Below are positions 9,101 to 23,714 of a DNA stretch of 64,000 bases, one piece after another. Origin of the DNA: Luzula sylvatica. Taxonomy: Eukaryota > Streptophyta > Magnoliopsida > Poales > Juncaceae. The notes beneath the pieces were generated by a model that saw only the letters and a list, made by a program, of their open reading frames with translations, did not search any database and had not been told where the DNA came from. The position numbers and the translations under genes were made by a program. The stretch covers positions 39,484,908 to 39,548,907 of the forward strand of contig OX326959.1 in NCBI GenBank assembly GCA_946800325.1, written 5' to 3'. The stretch's first letter is position 1. Every line of letters begins with the position of its first letter.

Positions 9101-12100
9101 AGATCATTTGAAACTTTTCACCAAATTTCACAAACACTAAGAAAGTTTGTTTTTCGATTCAAAACTTGATTTTAACGCTTTGGGGAGTTCAAATAACGTG
9201 TTTTTAGATCATTTTTATCGTATCTTTTACTACATAACTTTTCACCAAATTTCACAAACACTAAGAAATTTTGTTTTTCGATTCAAAACAAGATTTTAAC
9301 GCTTTGAGGAGTTCAAATAACGTGTTTTTAGATCATTTGTATCGTATCTTTTAGTACATAACTTTTCACCAAATTTCACAAACACTAAGAAAGTTTGTTT
9401 TTCGATTCAAAACATGTTTTTAACGCTTTGAGGAGTTCAAATAACGTGTTTTTAGATCATTTGTATCGTATCTTTTACTACATAACTTTTCACCAAAATT
9501 CACAAACACTAAGAAAGTTTGTTTATCGATTCAAAACATGTTTTTAACGCTTTGAGTAGTTCAAATAACGTGTTTTTAGATCATTTGTATCGTATCTTTT
9601 ACTACATAACTTTTCACCAAATTTCACCAACACTAAGAAAGTTTGTTTTTCGATTCAAAACAAGATTTTAACGCTTTGACGAGTTCAAATAACGTGATTT
9701 TAGATCATTTGTATCGTATATTTTACTACATAACTTTTCACCAAATTTCACAAACACTAAGAAAGTTTGTTTTTCGATTCAAAACAAGATTTTAACGCTT
9801 TGACGAGTTCAAATAACGTGTTTTTAGATCATTTGTATCGTATCTTTTACTACATAACTTTTCACCAAATTTCACAAACACTAAGAAAGTTTGTTTTTCG
9901 ATTCAAAACAAGATTTTAACGCTTTGAGGAGTTCAAATAACGTGTTTTTAGATCATTTGTATCGTATCTTTTACTACATAACTTTTCACCAAATTTCACA
10001 AACACTAAGAAAGTATGTTTTTCAATTCAAAACATGTTTTTAACGCTTTGAGGAGTTCAAATAACGTGTTTTTAGATCATTTGTATCGAATCTTTCACTA
10101 CATAACTTTTCACCAAATTTCACCGACACTAAGAAAGTTTGTTTTTTGATTCAAAACAATATTTTAACGCTTTGAGGAGTTCAAATAACGTGTTTTTAGA
10201 TCATTTGTATCGTATCTTTTACTACATAACTTTTCACCAAATTTCACAAACACTAAGAAAGTTTGTTTTTCGATTCAAAACAAGATTTTAACGATTTGAG
10301 GAGTTCAAATAACGTGTTTTTAGATCATTTGTATCGTATCTTTTACTACATAACTTTTCACCAAATTTCACAAACACTAAGAAAGTTTGTTTTTATATTC
10401 AAAACAAGCTTTTAACGCTTTGATGAGCTCAAATAACGTGTTTTTAGATCATTTGTAACTTTTCACCAAATTTCACAAACACTAAGAAACTTTGTTTTTC
10501 GATTCAAAACAAGATTTTAACGCTTTGAGGAGTACAAATAACGTGTTTTTAGATCATTTGTACCGTATCTTTTACTACATAACTTTTCACCAAATTTCAC
10601 AAACACTAAGAAAGTTTGTTTTTCGATTCAAAACAAGATTTTAACGCTTTGAGGAGTTCAAATAACGTGTTTTTAGATCATTTGTATCGTATCTTTTAGT
10701 ACATAACTTCTCAAGAAATTTCACAAACTCTAAGAAAGTTTGTTTTTCGATTCAAAACAAGATTTTAACGCTTTGACGAGTTCAAATAACGTGTTTTTAG
10801 ATCATTTGTATCGTATCTTTTACTACATAACTTTTCACCAAATTTCACAAACACTAAGAAAGTTTGTTTTTCGATTCAAAACAAGATTTTAACGCTTTGA
10901 CGAGTTCAAATAACGTGTTTTTAGATCATTTGTATCGTATCTTTTACTACATAACTTTTCACCAAATTTCACAAACACTAAGAAAGTTTGTTTTTCGATT
11001 CAAAACAAGATTTTAACGCTTTGACGAGTTCAAATGACGTGTTTTTAGATCATTTGTATCGTATCTTTTACTACATAACTTTTCACCAAATTTCACAAAC
11101 ACTAAGAAAGTTTGTTTATCGATTCAAAACATGTTTTTAACGCTTTGAGTAGTTCAAATAACGTGTTTTTAGATCATTTGTATCGTATCTTTTACTACAT
11201 AACTTTTCACCAAATTTCACCAACACTAAGAAAGTTTGTTTTTCTATTCAAAACAAGCTTTTAACGCTTTGAGGAGCTCAAATAACGTGTTTTTAGATCA
11301 TTTGTAACTTTTCACCAAATTTCACAAACACTAAGAAAGTTTGTTTTTCGATTCAAAACATGTTTTTAACGTTTTGAGGAGTTCAAATAACGTGTTTTTA
11401 GATCATTTGTATCGTATCTTTTACTACATAACTTTTCACCAAATTTCACAAACACTAAGAAAGTTTGTTTATCGATTCAAAACATGTTTTTAACGCTTTG
11501 AGTAGTTCAAATAACGTGTTTTTAGATCATTTGTATCGTATCTTTTACTACATAACTTTTCACCAAATTTCACAAACACTAAGAAAGTTTGTTTTTCGAT
11601 TCAAAACAAGATTTTAACGCTTTGAGGAGTTCAAATAACGTGTTTTTAGATCATTTGTATCGTATCTTTTACTACATAACTTTTCACCAAATTTCACAAA
11701 CACTAAGAAAGTTTGTTTTTCGATTCAAAACAAGATTTTAACGATTTGAGGAGTTCAAATAACGTGTTTTTAGATCATTTGTATCGTATCTTTTACTACA
11801 TAACTTTTCACCAAATTTCACAAACACTAAGAAAGTTTGTTTTTATATTCAAAACAAGCTTTTAACGCTTTGATGAGCTCAAATAACGTGTTTTTAGATC
11901 ATTTGTAACTTTTCACCAAATTTCACAAACACTAAGAAACTTTGTTTTTCGATTCAAAACAAGATTTTAACGCTTTGAGGAGTACAAATAACGTGTTTTT
12001 AGATCATTTGTACCGTATCTTTTACTACATAACTTTTCACCAAATTTCACAAACACTAAGAAAGTTTGTTTTTCGATTCAAAACAAGATTTTAACGCTTT

Positions 12101-13841
12101 GAGGAGTTCAAATAACGTGTTTTTAGATCATTTGTATCGTATCTTTTAGTACATAACTTCTCAAGAAATTTCACAAACTCTAAGAAAGTTTGTTTTTCGA
12201 TTCAAAACAAGATTTTAACGCTTTGACGAGTTCAAATAACGTGTTTTTAGATCATTTGTATCGTATCTTTTACTACATAACTTTTCACCAAATTTCACAA
12301 ACACTAAGAAAGTTTGTTTTTCGATTCAAAACAAGATTTTAACGCTTTGACGAGTTCAAATAACGTGTTTTTAGATCATTTGTATCGTATCTTTTACTAC
12401 ATAACTTTTCACCAAATTTCACAAACACTAAGAAAGTTTGTTTTTCGATTCAAAACAAGATTTTAACGCTTTGACGAGTTCAAATGACGTGTTTTTAGAT
12501 CATTTGTATCGTATCTTTTACTACATAACTTTTCACCAAATTTCACAAACACTAAGAAAGTTTGTTTATCGATTCAAAACATGTTTTTAACGCTTTGAGT
12601 AGTTCAAATAACGTGTTTTTAGATCATTTGTATCGTATCTTTTACTACATAACTTTTCACCAAATTTCACCAACACTAAGAAAGTTTGTTTTTCTATTCA
12701 AAACAAGCTTTTAACGCTTTGAGGAGCTCAAATAACGTGTTTTTAGATCATTTGTAACTTTTCACCAAATTTCACAAACACTAAGAAAGTTTGTTTTTCG
12801 ATTCAAAACATGTTTTTAACGTTTTGAGGAGTTCAAATAACGTGTTTTTAGATCATTTGTATCGTATCTTTTACTACATAACTTTTCACCAAATTTCACA
12901 AACACTAAGAAAGTTTGTTTATCGATTCAAAACATGTTTTTAACGCTTTGAGTAGTTCAAATAACGTGTTTTTAGATCATTTGTATCGTATCTTTTACTA
13001 CATAACTTTTCACCAAATTTCACAAACACTAAGAAAGTTTGTTTTTCGATTCAAAACAAGATTTTAACGCTTTGAGGAGTTCAAATAACGTGTTTTTAGA
13101 TCATATGTATCGTATCTTTTACTACATAACTTTTCACCAAATTTCACAAACACTAAGAAAGTTTGTTTTTCGATTCAAAACAAGATTTTAACGCTTTGAG
13201 GAGTTCAAATAACGTGTTTTTAGATCATTTGTATCGTATCTTTTAGTACATAACTTCTCAAGAAATTTCACAAACTCTAAGAAAGTTTGTTTTTCGATTC
13301 AAAACAAGATTTTAACGCTTTGAGGAGTTCAAATAACGTGTTTTTAGATCATTTGTATCGTATCTTTTAGTACATAACTTCTCAACAAATTTCACAAACT
13401 CTAAGAAAGTTTGTTTTTCGATTCAAAACAAGATTTTAACGCTTTGACGAGTTCAAATAACGTGTTTTTAGATCATTTGTATCGTATCTTTTACTACATA
13501 ACTTTTCACCAAATTTCACAAACACTAAGAAAGTTTGTTTTTCGATTCAAAACAAGATTTTAACGCTTTGACGAGTTCAAATAACGTGTTTTTAGATCAT
13601 TTGTATCGTATCTTTTACTACATAACTTTTCACCAAATTTCACAAACACTAAGAAAGTTTGTTTTTCGATTCAAAACAAGATTTTAACGCTTTGAGGAGT
13701 TCAAATAACGTGTTTTTAGATCATTTGTATCGTATCTTTTACTACATCACTTTTCACCAAATTTAACAAACACTAAGAAAGTTTGTTTTTCTATTCAAAA
13801 CAAGATTTTAACGCTTTGAGGAGCTGAAATAACGTGTTTTT
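9101..13841 (+). repeat. HOR unit U2 (4,741 bp, 39 monomers: 34 full, 5 short)
   Basis: The S1 start monomer has a private change (ATTTGAAAC in place of ATTTGTAAC). The unit is family A: CACCGACAC with GTTTTTTGATTC near 10125, and AACGATTTGAGG monomers at 10198 and 11648. The excess length over 33 monomers comes mainly from an internal 12-monomer duplication, annotated separately. Confidence 0.9.
10198..13097 (+). repeat. Tandem 1,450-bp (12-monomer) duplication inside U2
   Basis: The blocks 10198-11647 and 11648-13097 each contain ten full and two short monomers in the same variant order: AACGATTT, ATATTC/GATGAGCTC, short with GAGGAGTAC, ACCGTATC, TTCTCAAG, two GACGAG monomers, GAGTAG, TCTATTC/GAGCTC, short with AACGTTTTG, GAGTAG, standard. 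The rare AACGATTTG change recurs at exactly 1,450 bp. The copies look nearly identical by eye, so the event is recent. Confidence 0.88.
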
Positions 13842-16407
13842 AGATCATTTGTAACTTTTCACCAAATTTCACAAACACTAAGAAAGTTTGTTTTTCGATT
13901 CAAAACTTGATTTTAACGCTTTGGGGAGTTCAAATAACGTGTTTTTAGATCATTTTTATCGTATCTTTTACTACATAACTTTTCACCAAATTTCACAAAC
14001 ACTAAGAAATTTTGTTTTTCGATTCAAAACAAGATTTTAACGCTTTGAGGAGTTCAAATAACGTGTTTTTAGATCATTTGTATCGTATCTTTTAGTACAT
14101 AACTTTTCACCAAATTTCACAAACACTAAGAAAGTTTGTTTTTCGATTCAAAACATGTTTTTAACGCTTTGAGGAGTTCAAATAACGTGTTTTTAGATCA
14201 TTTGTATCGTATCTTTTACTACATAACTTTTCACCAAAATTCACAAACACTAAGAAAGTTTGTTTATCGATTCAAAACATGTTTTTAACGCTTTGAGTAG
14301 TTCAAATAACGTGTTTTTAGATCATTTGTATCGTATCTTTTACTACATAACTTTTCACCAAATTTCACCAACACTAAGAAAGTTTGTTTTTCGATTCAAA
14401 ACAAGATTTTAACGCTTTGACGAGTTCAAATAACGTGTTTTTAGATCATTTGTATCGTATATTTTACTACATAACTTTTCACCAAATTTCACAAACACTA
14501 AGAAAGTTTGTTTTTCGATTCAAAACAAGATTTTAACGCTTTGACGAGTTCAAATAACGTGTTTTTAGATCATTTGTATCGTATCTTTTACTACATAACT
14601 TTTCACCAAATTTCACAAACACTAAGAAAGTTTGTTTTTCGATTCAAAACAAGATTTTAATGCTTTGAGGAGTTCAAATAACGTGTTTTTAGATCATTTG
14701 TATCGTATCTTTTACTACATAACTTTTCACCAAATTTCACAAACACTAAGAAAGTATGTTTTTCAATTCAAAACATGTTTTTAACGCTTTGAGGAGTTCA
14801 AATAACGTGTTTTTAGATCATTTGTATCGAATCTTTCACTACATAACTTTTCACCAAATTTCACAAACACTAAGAAAGTTTGTTTTTCGATTCAAAACAA
14901 TATTTTAACGCTTTGAGGAGTTCAAATAACGTGTTTTTAGATCATTTGTATCGTATCTTTTACTACATAACTTTTCACCAAATTTCACAAACACTAAGAA
15001 AGTTTGTTTTTCGATTCAAAACAAGATTTTAACGCTTTGACGAGTTCAAATGACGTGTTTTTAGATCATTTGTATCGTATCTTTTACTACATAACTTTTC
15101 ACCAAATTTCACAAACACTAAGAAAGTTTGTTTATCGATTCAAAACATGTTTTTAACGCTTTGAGTAGTTCAAATAACGTGTTTTTAGATCATTTGTATC
15201 GTATCTTTTACTACATAACTTTTCACCAAATTTCACCAACACTAAGAAAGTTTGTTTTTCTATTCAAAACAAGCTTTTAACGCTTTGAGGAGCTCAAATA
15301 ACGTGTTTTTAGATCATTTGTAACTTTTCACCAAATTTCACAAACACTAAGAAAGTTTGTTTTTCGATTCAAAACATGTTTTTAACGTTTTGAGGAGTTC
15401 AAATAACGTGTTTTTAGATCATTTGTATCGTATCTTTTACTACATAACTTTTCACCAAATTTCACAAACACTAAGAAAGTTTGTTTATCGATTCAAAACA
15501 TGTTTTTAACGCTTTGAGTAGTTCAAATAACGTGTTTTTAGATCATTTGTATCGTATCTTTTACTACATAACTTTTCACCAAATTTCACAAACACTAAGA
15601 AAGTTTGTTTTTCGATTCAAAACAAGATTTTAACGCTTTGAGGAGTTCAAATAACGTGTTTTTAGATCATTTGTATCGTATCTTTTACTACATAACTTTT
15701 CACCAAATTTCACAAACACTAAGAAAGTTTGTTTTTCGATTCAAAACAAGATTTTAACGCTTTGAGGAGTTCAAATAACGTGTTTTTAGATCATTTGTAT
15801 CGTATCTTTTAGTACATAACTTCTCAAGAAATTTCACAAACTCTAAGAAAGTTTGTTTTTCGATTCAAAACAAGATTTTAACGCTTTGAGGAGTTCAAAT
15901 AACGTGTTTTTAGATCATTTGTATCGTATCTTTTAGTACATAACTTCTCAACAAATTTCACAAACTCTAAGAAAGTTTGTTTTTCGATTCAAAACAAGAT
16001 TTTAACGCTTTGACGAGTTCAAATAACGTGTTTTTAGATCATTTGTATCGTATCTTTTACTACATAACTTTTCACCAAATTTCACAAACACTAAGAAAGT
16101 TTGTTTTTCGATTCAAAACAAGATTTTAACGCTTTGACGAGTTCAAATAACGTGTTTTTAGATCATTTGTATCGTATCTTTTACTACATAACTTTTCACC
16201 AAATTTCACAAACACTAAGAAAGTTTGTTTTTCGATTCAAAACAAGATTTTAACGCTTTGAGGAGTTCAAATAACGTGTTTTTAGATCATTTGTATCGTA
16301 TCTTTTACTACATCACTTTTCACCAAATTTCACAAACACTAAGAAAGTTTGTTTTTCTATTCAAAACAAGATTTTAACGCTTTGAGGAGCTGAAATAACG
16401 TGTTTTT
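13842..16407 (+). repeat. HOR unit U3 (2,566 bp, 21 monomers: 19 full, 2 short) - deleted form
   Basis: Compared with the 33-mer it lacks monomers 10-14 (the ATATTC monomer, the GAGGAGTAC short monomer and the three after it) and one copy of the internal 7-monomer repeat. That is 12 monomers in total and explains the length exactly. The jump is from the CAATATTTT monomer at 14815 straight to a GACGAG/AATGACG monomer at 14939. Its only other short monomer is at 15311. A private AATTTAACAAAC lies just before it, at about 13763. Confidence 0.9.
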
Positions 16408-19400
16408 AGATCATTTGTAACTTTTCACCAAATTTCACAAACACTAAGAAAGTTTGTTTTTCGATTCAAAACTTGATTTTAACGCTTTGGGGAGTTCAAA
16501 TAACGTGTTTTTAGATCATTTTTATCGTATCTTTTACTACATAACTTTTCACCAAATTTCACAAACACTAAGAAATTTTGTTTTTCGATTCAAAACAAGA
16601 TTTTAACGCTTTGAGGAGTTCAAATAACGTGTTTTTAGATCATTTGTATCGTATCTTTTAGTACATAACTTTTCACCAAATTTCACAAACACTAAGAAAG
16701 TTTGTTTTTCGATTCAAAACATGTTTTTAACGCTTTGAGGAGTTCAAATAACGTGTTTTTAGATCATTTGTATCGTATCTTTTACTACATAACTTTTCAC
16801 CAAAATTCACAAACACTAAGAAAGTTTGTTTATCGATTCAAAACATGTTTTTAACGCTTTGAGTAGTTCAAATAACGTGTTTTTAGATCATTTGTATCGT
16901 ATCTTTTACTACATAACTTTTCACCAAATTTCACCAACACTAAGAAAGTTTGTTTTTCGATTCAAAACAAGATTTTAACGCTTTGACGAGTTCAAATAAC
17001 GTGTTTTTAGATCATTTGTATCGTATATTTTACTACATAACTTTTCACCAAATTTCACAAACACTAAGAAAGTTTGTTTTTCGATTCAAAACAAGATTTT
17101 AACGCTTTGACGAGTTCAAATAACGTGTTTTTAGATCATTTGTATCGTATCTTTTACTACATAACTTTTCACCAAATTTCACAAACACTAAGAAAGTTTG
17201 TTTTTCGATTCAAAACAAGATTTTAATGCTTTGAGGAGTTCAAATAACGTGTTTTTAGATCATTTGTATCGTATCTTTTACTACATAACTTTTCACCAAA
17301 TTTCACAAACACTAAGAAAGTATGTTTTTCAATTCAAAACATGTTTTTAACGCTTTGAGGAGTTCAAATAACGTGTTTTTAGATCATTTGTATCGAATCT
17401 TTCACTACATAACTTTTCACCAAATTTCACAAACACTAAGAAAGTTTGTTTTTCGATTCAAAACAATATTTTAACGCTTTGAGGAGTTCAAATAACGTGT
17501 TTTTAGATCATTTGTATCGTATCTTTTACTACATAACTTTTCACCAAATTTCACAAACACTAAGAAAGTTTGTTTTTATATTCAAAACAAGCTTTTAACG
17601 CTTTGATGAGCTCAAATAACGTGTTTTTAGATCATTTGTAACTTTTCACCAAATTTCACAAACACTAAGAAACTTTGTTTTTCGATTCAAAACAAGATTT
17701 TAACGCTTTGAGGAGTACAAATAACGTGTTTTTAGATCATTTGTACCGTATCTTTTACTACATAACTTTTCACCAAATTTCACAAACACTAAGAAAGTTT
17801 GTTTTTCGATTCAAAACAAGATTTTAACGCTTTGAGGAGTTCAAATAACGTGTTTTTAGATCATTTGTATCGTATCTTTTAGTACATAACTTCTCAAGAA
17901 ATTTCACAAACTCTAAGAAAGTTTGTTTTTCGATTCAAAACAAGATTTTAACGCTTTGACGAGTTCAAATAACGTGTTTTTAGATCATTTGTATCGTATC
18001 TTTTACTACATAACTTTTCACCAAATTTCACAAACACTAAGAAAGTTTGTTTTTCGATTCAAAACAAGATTTTAACGCTTTGACGAGTTCAAATAACGTG
18101 TTTTTAGATCATTTGTATCGTATCTTTTACTACATAACGTTTCACCAAATTTCACAAACAGTAAGAAAGTTTGTTTTTCGATTCAAAACAAGATTTTAAC
18201 GCTTTGACGAGTTCAAATGACGTGTTTTTAGATCATTTGTATCGTATCTTTTACTACATAACTTTTCACCAAATTTCACAAACACTAAGAAAGTTGGTTT
18301 ATCGATTCAAAACATGTTTTTAACGCTTTGAGTAGTTCAAATAACGTGTTTTTAGATCATTTGTATCGTATCTTTTACTACATAACTTTTCACCAAATTT
18401 CACCAACACTAAGAAAGTTTGTTTTTCTATTCAAAACAAGCTTTTAACGCTTTGAGGAGCTCAAATAACGTGTTTTTAGATCATTTGTAACTTTTCACCA
18501 AATTTCACAAACACTAAGAAAGTTTGTTTTTCGATTCAAAACATGTTTTTAACGTTTTGAGGAGTTCAAATAACGTGTTTTTAGATCATTTGTATCGTAT
18601 CTTTTACTACATAACTTTTCACCAAATTTCACAAACACTAAGAAAGTTTGTTTATCGATTCAAAACATGTTTTTAACGCTTTGAGTAGTTCAAATAACGT
18701 GTTTTTAGATCATTTGTATCGTATCTTTTACTACATAACTTTTCACCAAATTTCACAAACACTAAGAAAGTTTGTTTTTCGATTCAAAACAAGATTTTAA
18801 CGCTTTGAGGAGTTCAAATGACGTGTTTTTAGATCATTTGTATCGTATCTTTTAGTACATAACTTCTCAAGAAATTTCACAAACTCTAAGAAAGTTTGTT
18901 TTTCGATTCAAAACAAGATTTTAACGCTTTGACGAGTTCAAATAACGTGTTTTTAGATCATTTGTATCGTATCTTTTACTACATAACTTTTCACCAAATT
19001 TCACAAACACTAAGAAAGTTTGTTTTTCGATTCAAAACAAGATTTTAACGCTTTGACGAGTTCAAATAACGTGTTTTTAGATCATTTGTATCGTATCTTT
19101 TACTACATAACTTTTCACCAAATTTCACAAACACTAAGAAAGTTTGTTTTTCGATTCAAAACAAGATTTTAACGCTTTGACGAGTTCAAATGACGTGTTT
19201 TTAGATCATTTGTATCGTATCTTTTACTACATAACTTTTCACCAAATTTCACAAACACTAAGAAAGTTGGTTTATCGATTCAAAACATGTTTTTAACGCT
19301 TTGAGTAGTTCAAATAACGTGTTTTTAGATCATTTGTATCGTATCTTTTACTACATAACTTTTCACCAAATTTCACCAACACTAAGAAAGTTTGTTTTTC

Positions 19401-20423
19401 TATTCAAAACAAGCTTTTAACGCTTTGAGGAGCTCAAATAACGTGTTTTTAGATCATTTGTAACTTTTCACCAAATTTCACAAACACTAAGAAAGTTTGT
19501 TTTTCGATTCAAAACATGTTTTTAACGTTTTGAGGAGTTCAAATAACGTGTTTTTAGATCATTTGTATCGTATCTTTTACTACATAACTTTTCACCAAAT
19601 TTCACAAACACTAAGAAAGTTTGTTTATCGATTCAAAACATGTTTTTAACGCTTTGAGTAGTTCAAATAACGTGTTTTTAGATCATTTGTATCGTATCTT
19701 TTACTACATAACTTTTCACCAAATTTCACAAACACTAAGAAAGTTTGTTTTTCGATTCAAAACAAGATTTTAACGCTTTGAGGAGTTCAAATAACGTGTT
19801 TTTAGATCATTTGTATCGTATCTTTTACTACATAACTTTTCACCAAATTTCACAAACACTAAGAAAGTTTGTTTTTCGATTCAAAACAAGATTTTAACGC
19901 TTTGAGGAGTTCAAATAACGTGTTTTTAGATCATTTGTATCGTATCTTTTAGTACATAACTTCTCAAGAAATTTCACAAACTCTAAGAAAGTTTGTTTTT
20001 CGATTCAAAACAAGATTTTAACGCTTTGAGGAGTTCAAATAACGTGTTTTTAGATCATTTGTATCGTATCTTTTAGTACATAACTTCTCAACAAATTTCA
20101 CAAACTCTAAGAAAGTTTGTTTTTCGATTCAAAACAAGATTTTAACGCTTTGACGAGTTCAAATAACGTGTTTTTAGATCATTTGTATCGTATCTTTTAC
20201 TACATAACTTTTCACCAAATTTCACAAACACTAAGAAAGTTTGTTTTTCGATTCAAAACAAGATTTTAACGCTTTGAGGAGTTCAAATAACGTGTTTTTA
20301 GATCATTTGTATCGTATCTTTTACTACATAACTTTTCACCAAATTTCACAAACACTAAGAAAGTTTGTTTTTCTATTCAAAACAAGATTTTAACGCTTTG
20401 AGGAGCTGAAATAACGTGTTTTT
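16408..20423 (+). repeat. HOR unit U4 (4,016 bp, 33 monomers) with compensating gain and loss
   Basis: This unit has the reference length but not the reference composition. It has one extra GACGAG monomer around 18955-19202 and lacks one GACGAG monomer after the TTCTCAACAAAT monomer near 20085. Equal length therefore hides two changes of opposite sign. Short monomers start near 16408, 17632, 18482 and 19455. Private changes include TACATAACGTTTCACC with ACAGTAAG near 18138. Confidence 0.88.
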
Positions 20424-23400
20424 AGATCATTTGTAACTTTTCACCAAATTTCACAAACACTAAGAAAGTTTGTTTTTCGATTCAAAACTTGATTTTAACG
20501 CTTTGGGGAGTTCAAATAACGTGTTTTTAGATCATTTTTATCGTATCTTTTACTACATAACTTTTCACCAAATTTCACAAACACTAAGAAATTTTGTTTT
20601 TCGATTCAAAACAAGATTTTAACGCTTTGAGGAGTTCAAATAACGTGTTTTTAGATCATTTGTATCGTATCTTTTAGTACATAACTTTTCACCAAATTTC
20701 ACAAACACTAAGAAAGTTTGTTTTTCGATTCAAAACATGTTTTTAACGCTTTGAGGAGTTCAAATAACGTGTTTTTAGATCATTTGTATCGTATCTTTTA
20801 CTACATAACTTTTCACCAAAATTCACAAACACTAAGAAAGTTTGTTTATCGATTCAAAACATGTTTTTAACGCTTTGAGTAGTTCAAATAACGTGTTTTT
20901 AGATCATTTGTATCGTATCTTTTACTACATAACTTTTCACCAAATTTCACCAACACTAAGAAAGTTTGTTTTTCGATTCAAAACAAGATTTTAAAGCTTT
21001 GACGAGTTCAAATAACGTGATTTTAGATCATTTGTATCGTATATTTTACTACATAACTTTTCACCAAATTTCACAAACACTAAGAAAGTTTGTTTTTCGA
21101 TTCAAAACAAGATTTTAACGCTTTGACGAGTTCAAATAACGTGTTTTTAGATCATTTGTATCGTATCTTTTACTACATAACTTTTCACCAAATTTCACAA
21201 ACACTAAGAAAGTTTGTTTTTCGATTCAAAACAAGATTTTAACGCTTTGAGGAGTTCAAATAACGTGTTTTTAGATCATTTGTATCATATCTTTTACTAC
21301 ATAACTTTTCACCAAATTTCACAAACACTAAGAAAGTATGTTTTTCAATTCAAAACATGTTTTTAACGCTTTGAGGAGTTCAAATAACGTGTTTTTAGAT
21401 CATTTGTATCGAATCTTTCACTACATAACTTTTCACCAAATTTCACCGACACTAAGAAAGTTTGTTTTTTGATTCAAAACAATATTTTAACGCTTTGAGG
21501 AGTTCAAATAACGTGTTTTTAGATCATTTGTATCGTATCTTTTACTACATAACTTTTCACCAAATTTCACAAACACTAAGAAAGTTTGTTTTTCGATTCA
21601 AAACAAGATTTTAACGATTTGAGGAGTTCAAATAACGTGTTTTTAGATCATTTGTATCGTATCTTTTACTACATAACTTTTCACCAAATTTCACAAACAC
21701 TAAGAAAGTTTGTTTTTATATTCAAAACAAGCTTTTAACGCTTTGATGAGCTCAAATAACGTGTTTTTAGATCATTTGTAACTTTTCACCAAATTTCACA
21801 AACACTAAGAAACTTTGTTTTTCGATTCAAAACAAGATTTTAACGCTTTGAGGAGTACAAATAACGTGTTTTTAGATCATTTGTACCGTATCTTTTACTA
21901 CATAACTTTTCACCAAATTTCACAAACACTAAGAAAGTTTGTTTTTCGATTCAAAACAAGATTTTAACGCTTTGAGGAGTTCAAATAACGTGTTTTTAGA
22001 TCATTTGTATCGTATCTTTTAGTACATAACTTCTCAAGAAATTTCACAAACTCTAAGAAAGTTTGTTTTTCGATTCAAAACAAGATTTTAACGCTTTGAC
22101 GAGTTCAAATAACGTGTTTTTAGATCATTTGTATCGTATCTTTTACTACATAACTTTTCACCAAATTTCACAAACACTAAGAAAGTTTGTTTTTCGATTC
22201 AAAACAAGATTTTAACGCTTTGACGAGTTCAAATAACGTGTTTTTAGATCATTTGTATCGTATCTTTTACTACATAACTTTTCACCAAATTTCACAAACA
22301 CTAAGAAAGTTTGTTTTTCGATTCAAAACAAGATTTTAACGCTTTGACGAGTTCAAATGACGTGTTTTTAGATCATTTGTATCGTATCTTTTACTGCATA
22401 ACTTTTCACCAAATTTCACAAACACTAAGAAAGTTTGTTTATCGATTCAAAACATGTTTTTAACGCTTTGAGTAGTTCAAATAACGTGTTTTTAGATCAT
22501 TTGTATCGTATCTTTTACTACATAACTTTTCACCAAATTTCACCAACACTAAGAAAGTTTGTTTTTCTATTCAAAACAAGCTTTTAACGCTTTGAGGAGC
22601 TCAAATAACGTGTTTTTAGATCATTTGTAACTTTTCACCAAATTTCACAAACACTAAGAAAGTTTGTTTTTCGATTCAAAACATGTTTTTAACGTTTTGA
22701 GGAGTTCAAATAACGTGTTTTTAGATCATTTGTATCGTATCTTTTACTACATAACTTTTCACCAAATTTCACAAACACTAAGAAAGTTTGTTTATCGATT
22801 CAAAACATGTTTTTAACGCTTTGAGTAGTTCAAATAACGTGTTTTTAGATCATTTGTATCGTATCTTTTACTACATAACTTTTCACCAAATTTCACAAAC
22901 ACTAAGAAAGTTTGTTTTTCGATTCAAAACAAGATTTTAACGCTTTGAGGAGTTCAAATAACGTGTTTTTAGATCATTTGTATCGTATCTTTTACTACAT
23001 AACTTTTCACCAAATTTCACAAACACTAAGAAAGTTTGTTTTTCGATTCAAAACAAGATTTTAACGCTTTGAGGAGTTCAAATAACGTGTTTTTAGATCA
23101 TTTGTATCGTATCTTTTAGTACATAACTTCTCAAGAAATTTCACAAACTCTAAGAAAGTTTGTTTTTCGATTCAAAACAAGATTTTAACGCTTTGAGGAG
23201 TTCAAATAACGTGTTTTTAGATCATTTATATCGTATCTTTTAGTACATAACTTCTCAACAAATTTCACAAACTCTAAGAAAGTTTGTTTTTCGATTCAAA
23301 ACAAGATTTTAACGCTTTGACGAGTTCAAATAACGTGTTTTTAGATCATTTGTATCGTATCTTTTACTACATAACTTTTCACCAAATTTCACAAACACTA

Positions 23401-23714
23401 AGAAAGTTTGTTTTTCGATTCAAAACAAGATTTTAACGCTTTGACGAGTTCAAATAACGTGTTTTTAGATCATTTGTATCGTATCGTTTACTACATAACT
23501 TTTCACCAAATTTCACAAACACTAAGAAAGTTTGTTTTTCGATTCAAAACAAGATTTTAACGCTTTGAGGAGTTCAAATAACGTGTTTTTAGATCATTTG
23601 TATCGTATCTTTTACTACATAACTTTTCACCAAATTTCACAAACACTAAGAAAGTTTGTTTTTCTATTCAAAACAAGATTTTAACGCTTTGAGGAGCTGA
23701 AATAACGTGTTTTT
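20424..23714 (+). repeat. HOR unit U5 (3,291 bp, 27 monomers: 24 full, 3 short), family A
   Basis: It contains the AACGATTTGAGG monomer and the CACCGACAC/GTTTTTTGATTC monomer that mark family A, and only one copy of the internal 7-monomer repeat: 33 minus 7 plus 1 gives 27. It is the right-most complete family-A unit. Everything from U6 to U14 is family B. Private changes include TTTAAAGC near 20994 and TATCATATC near 21286. Confidence 0.88.
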
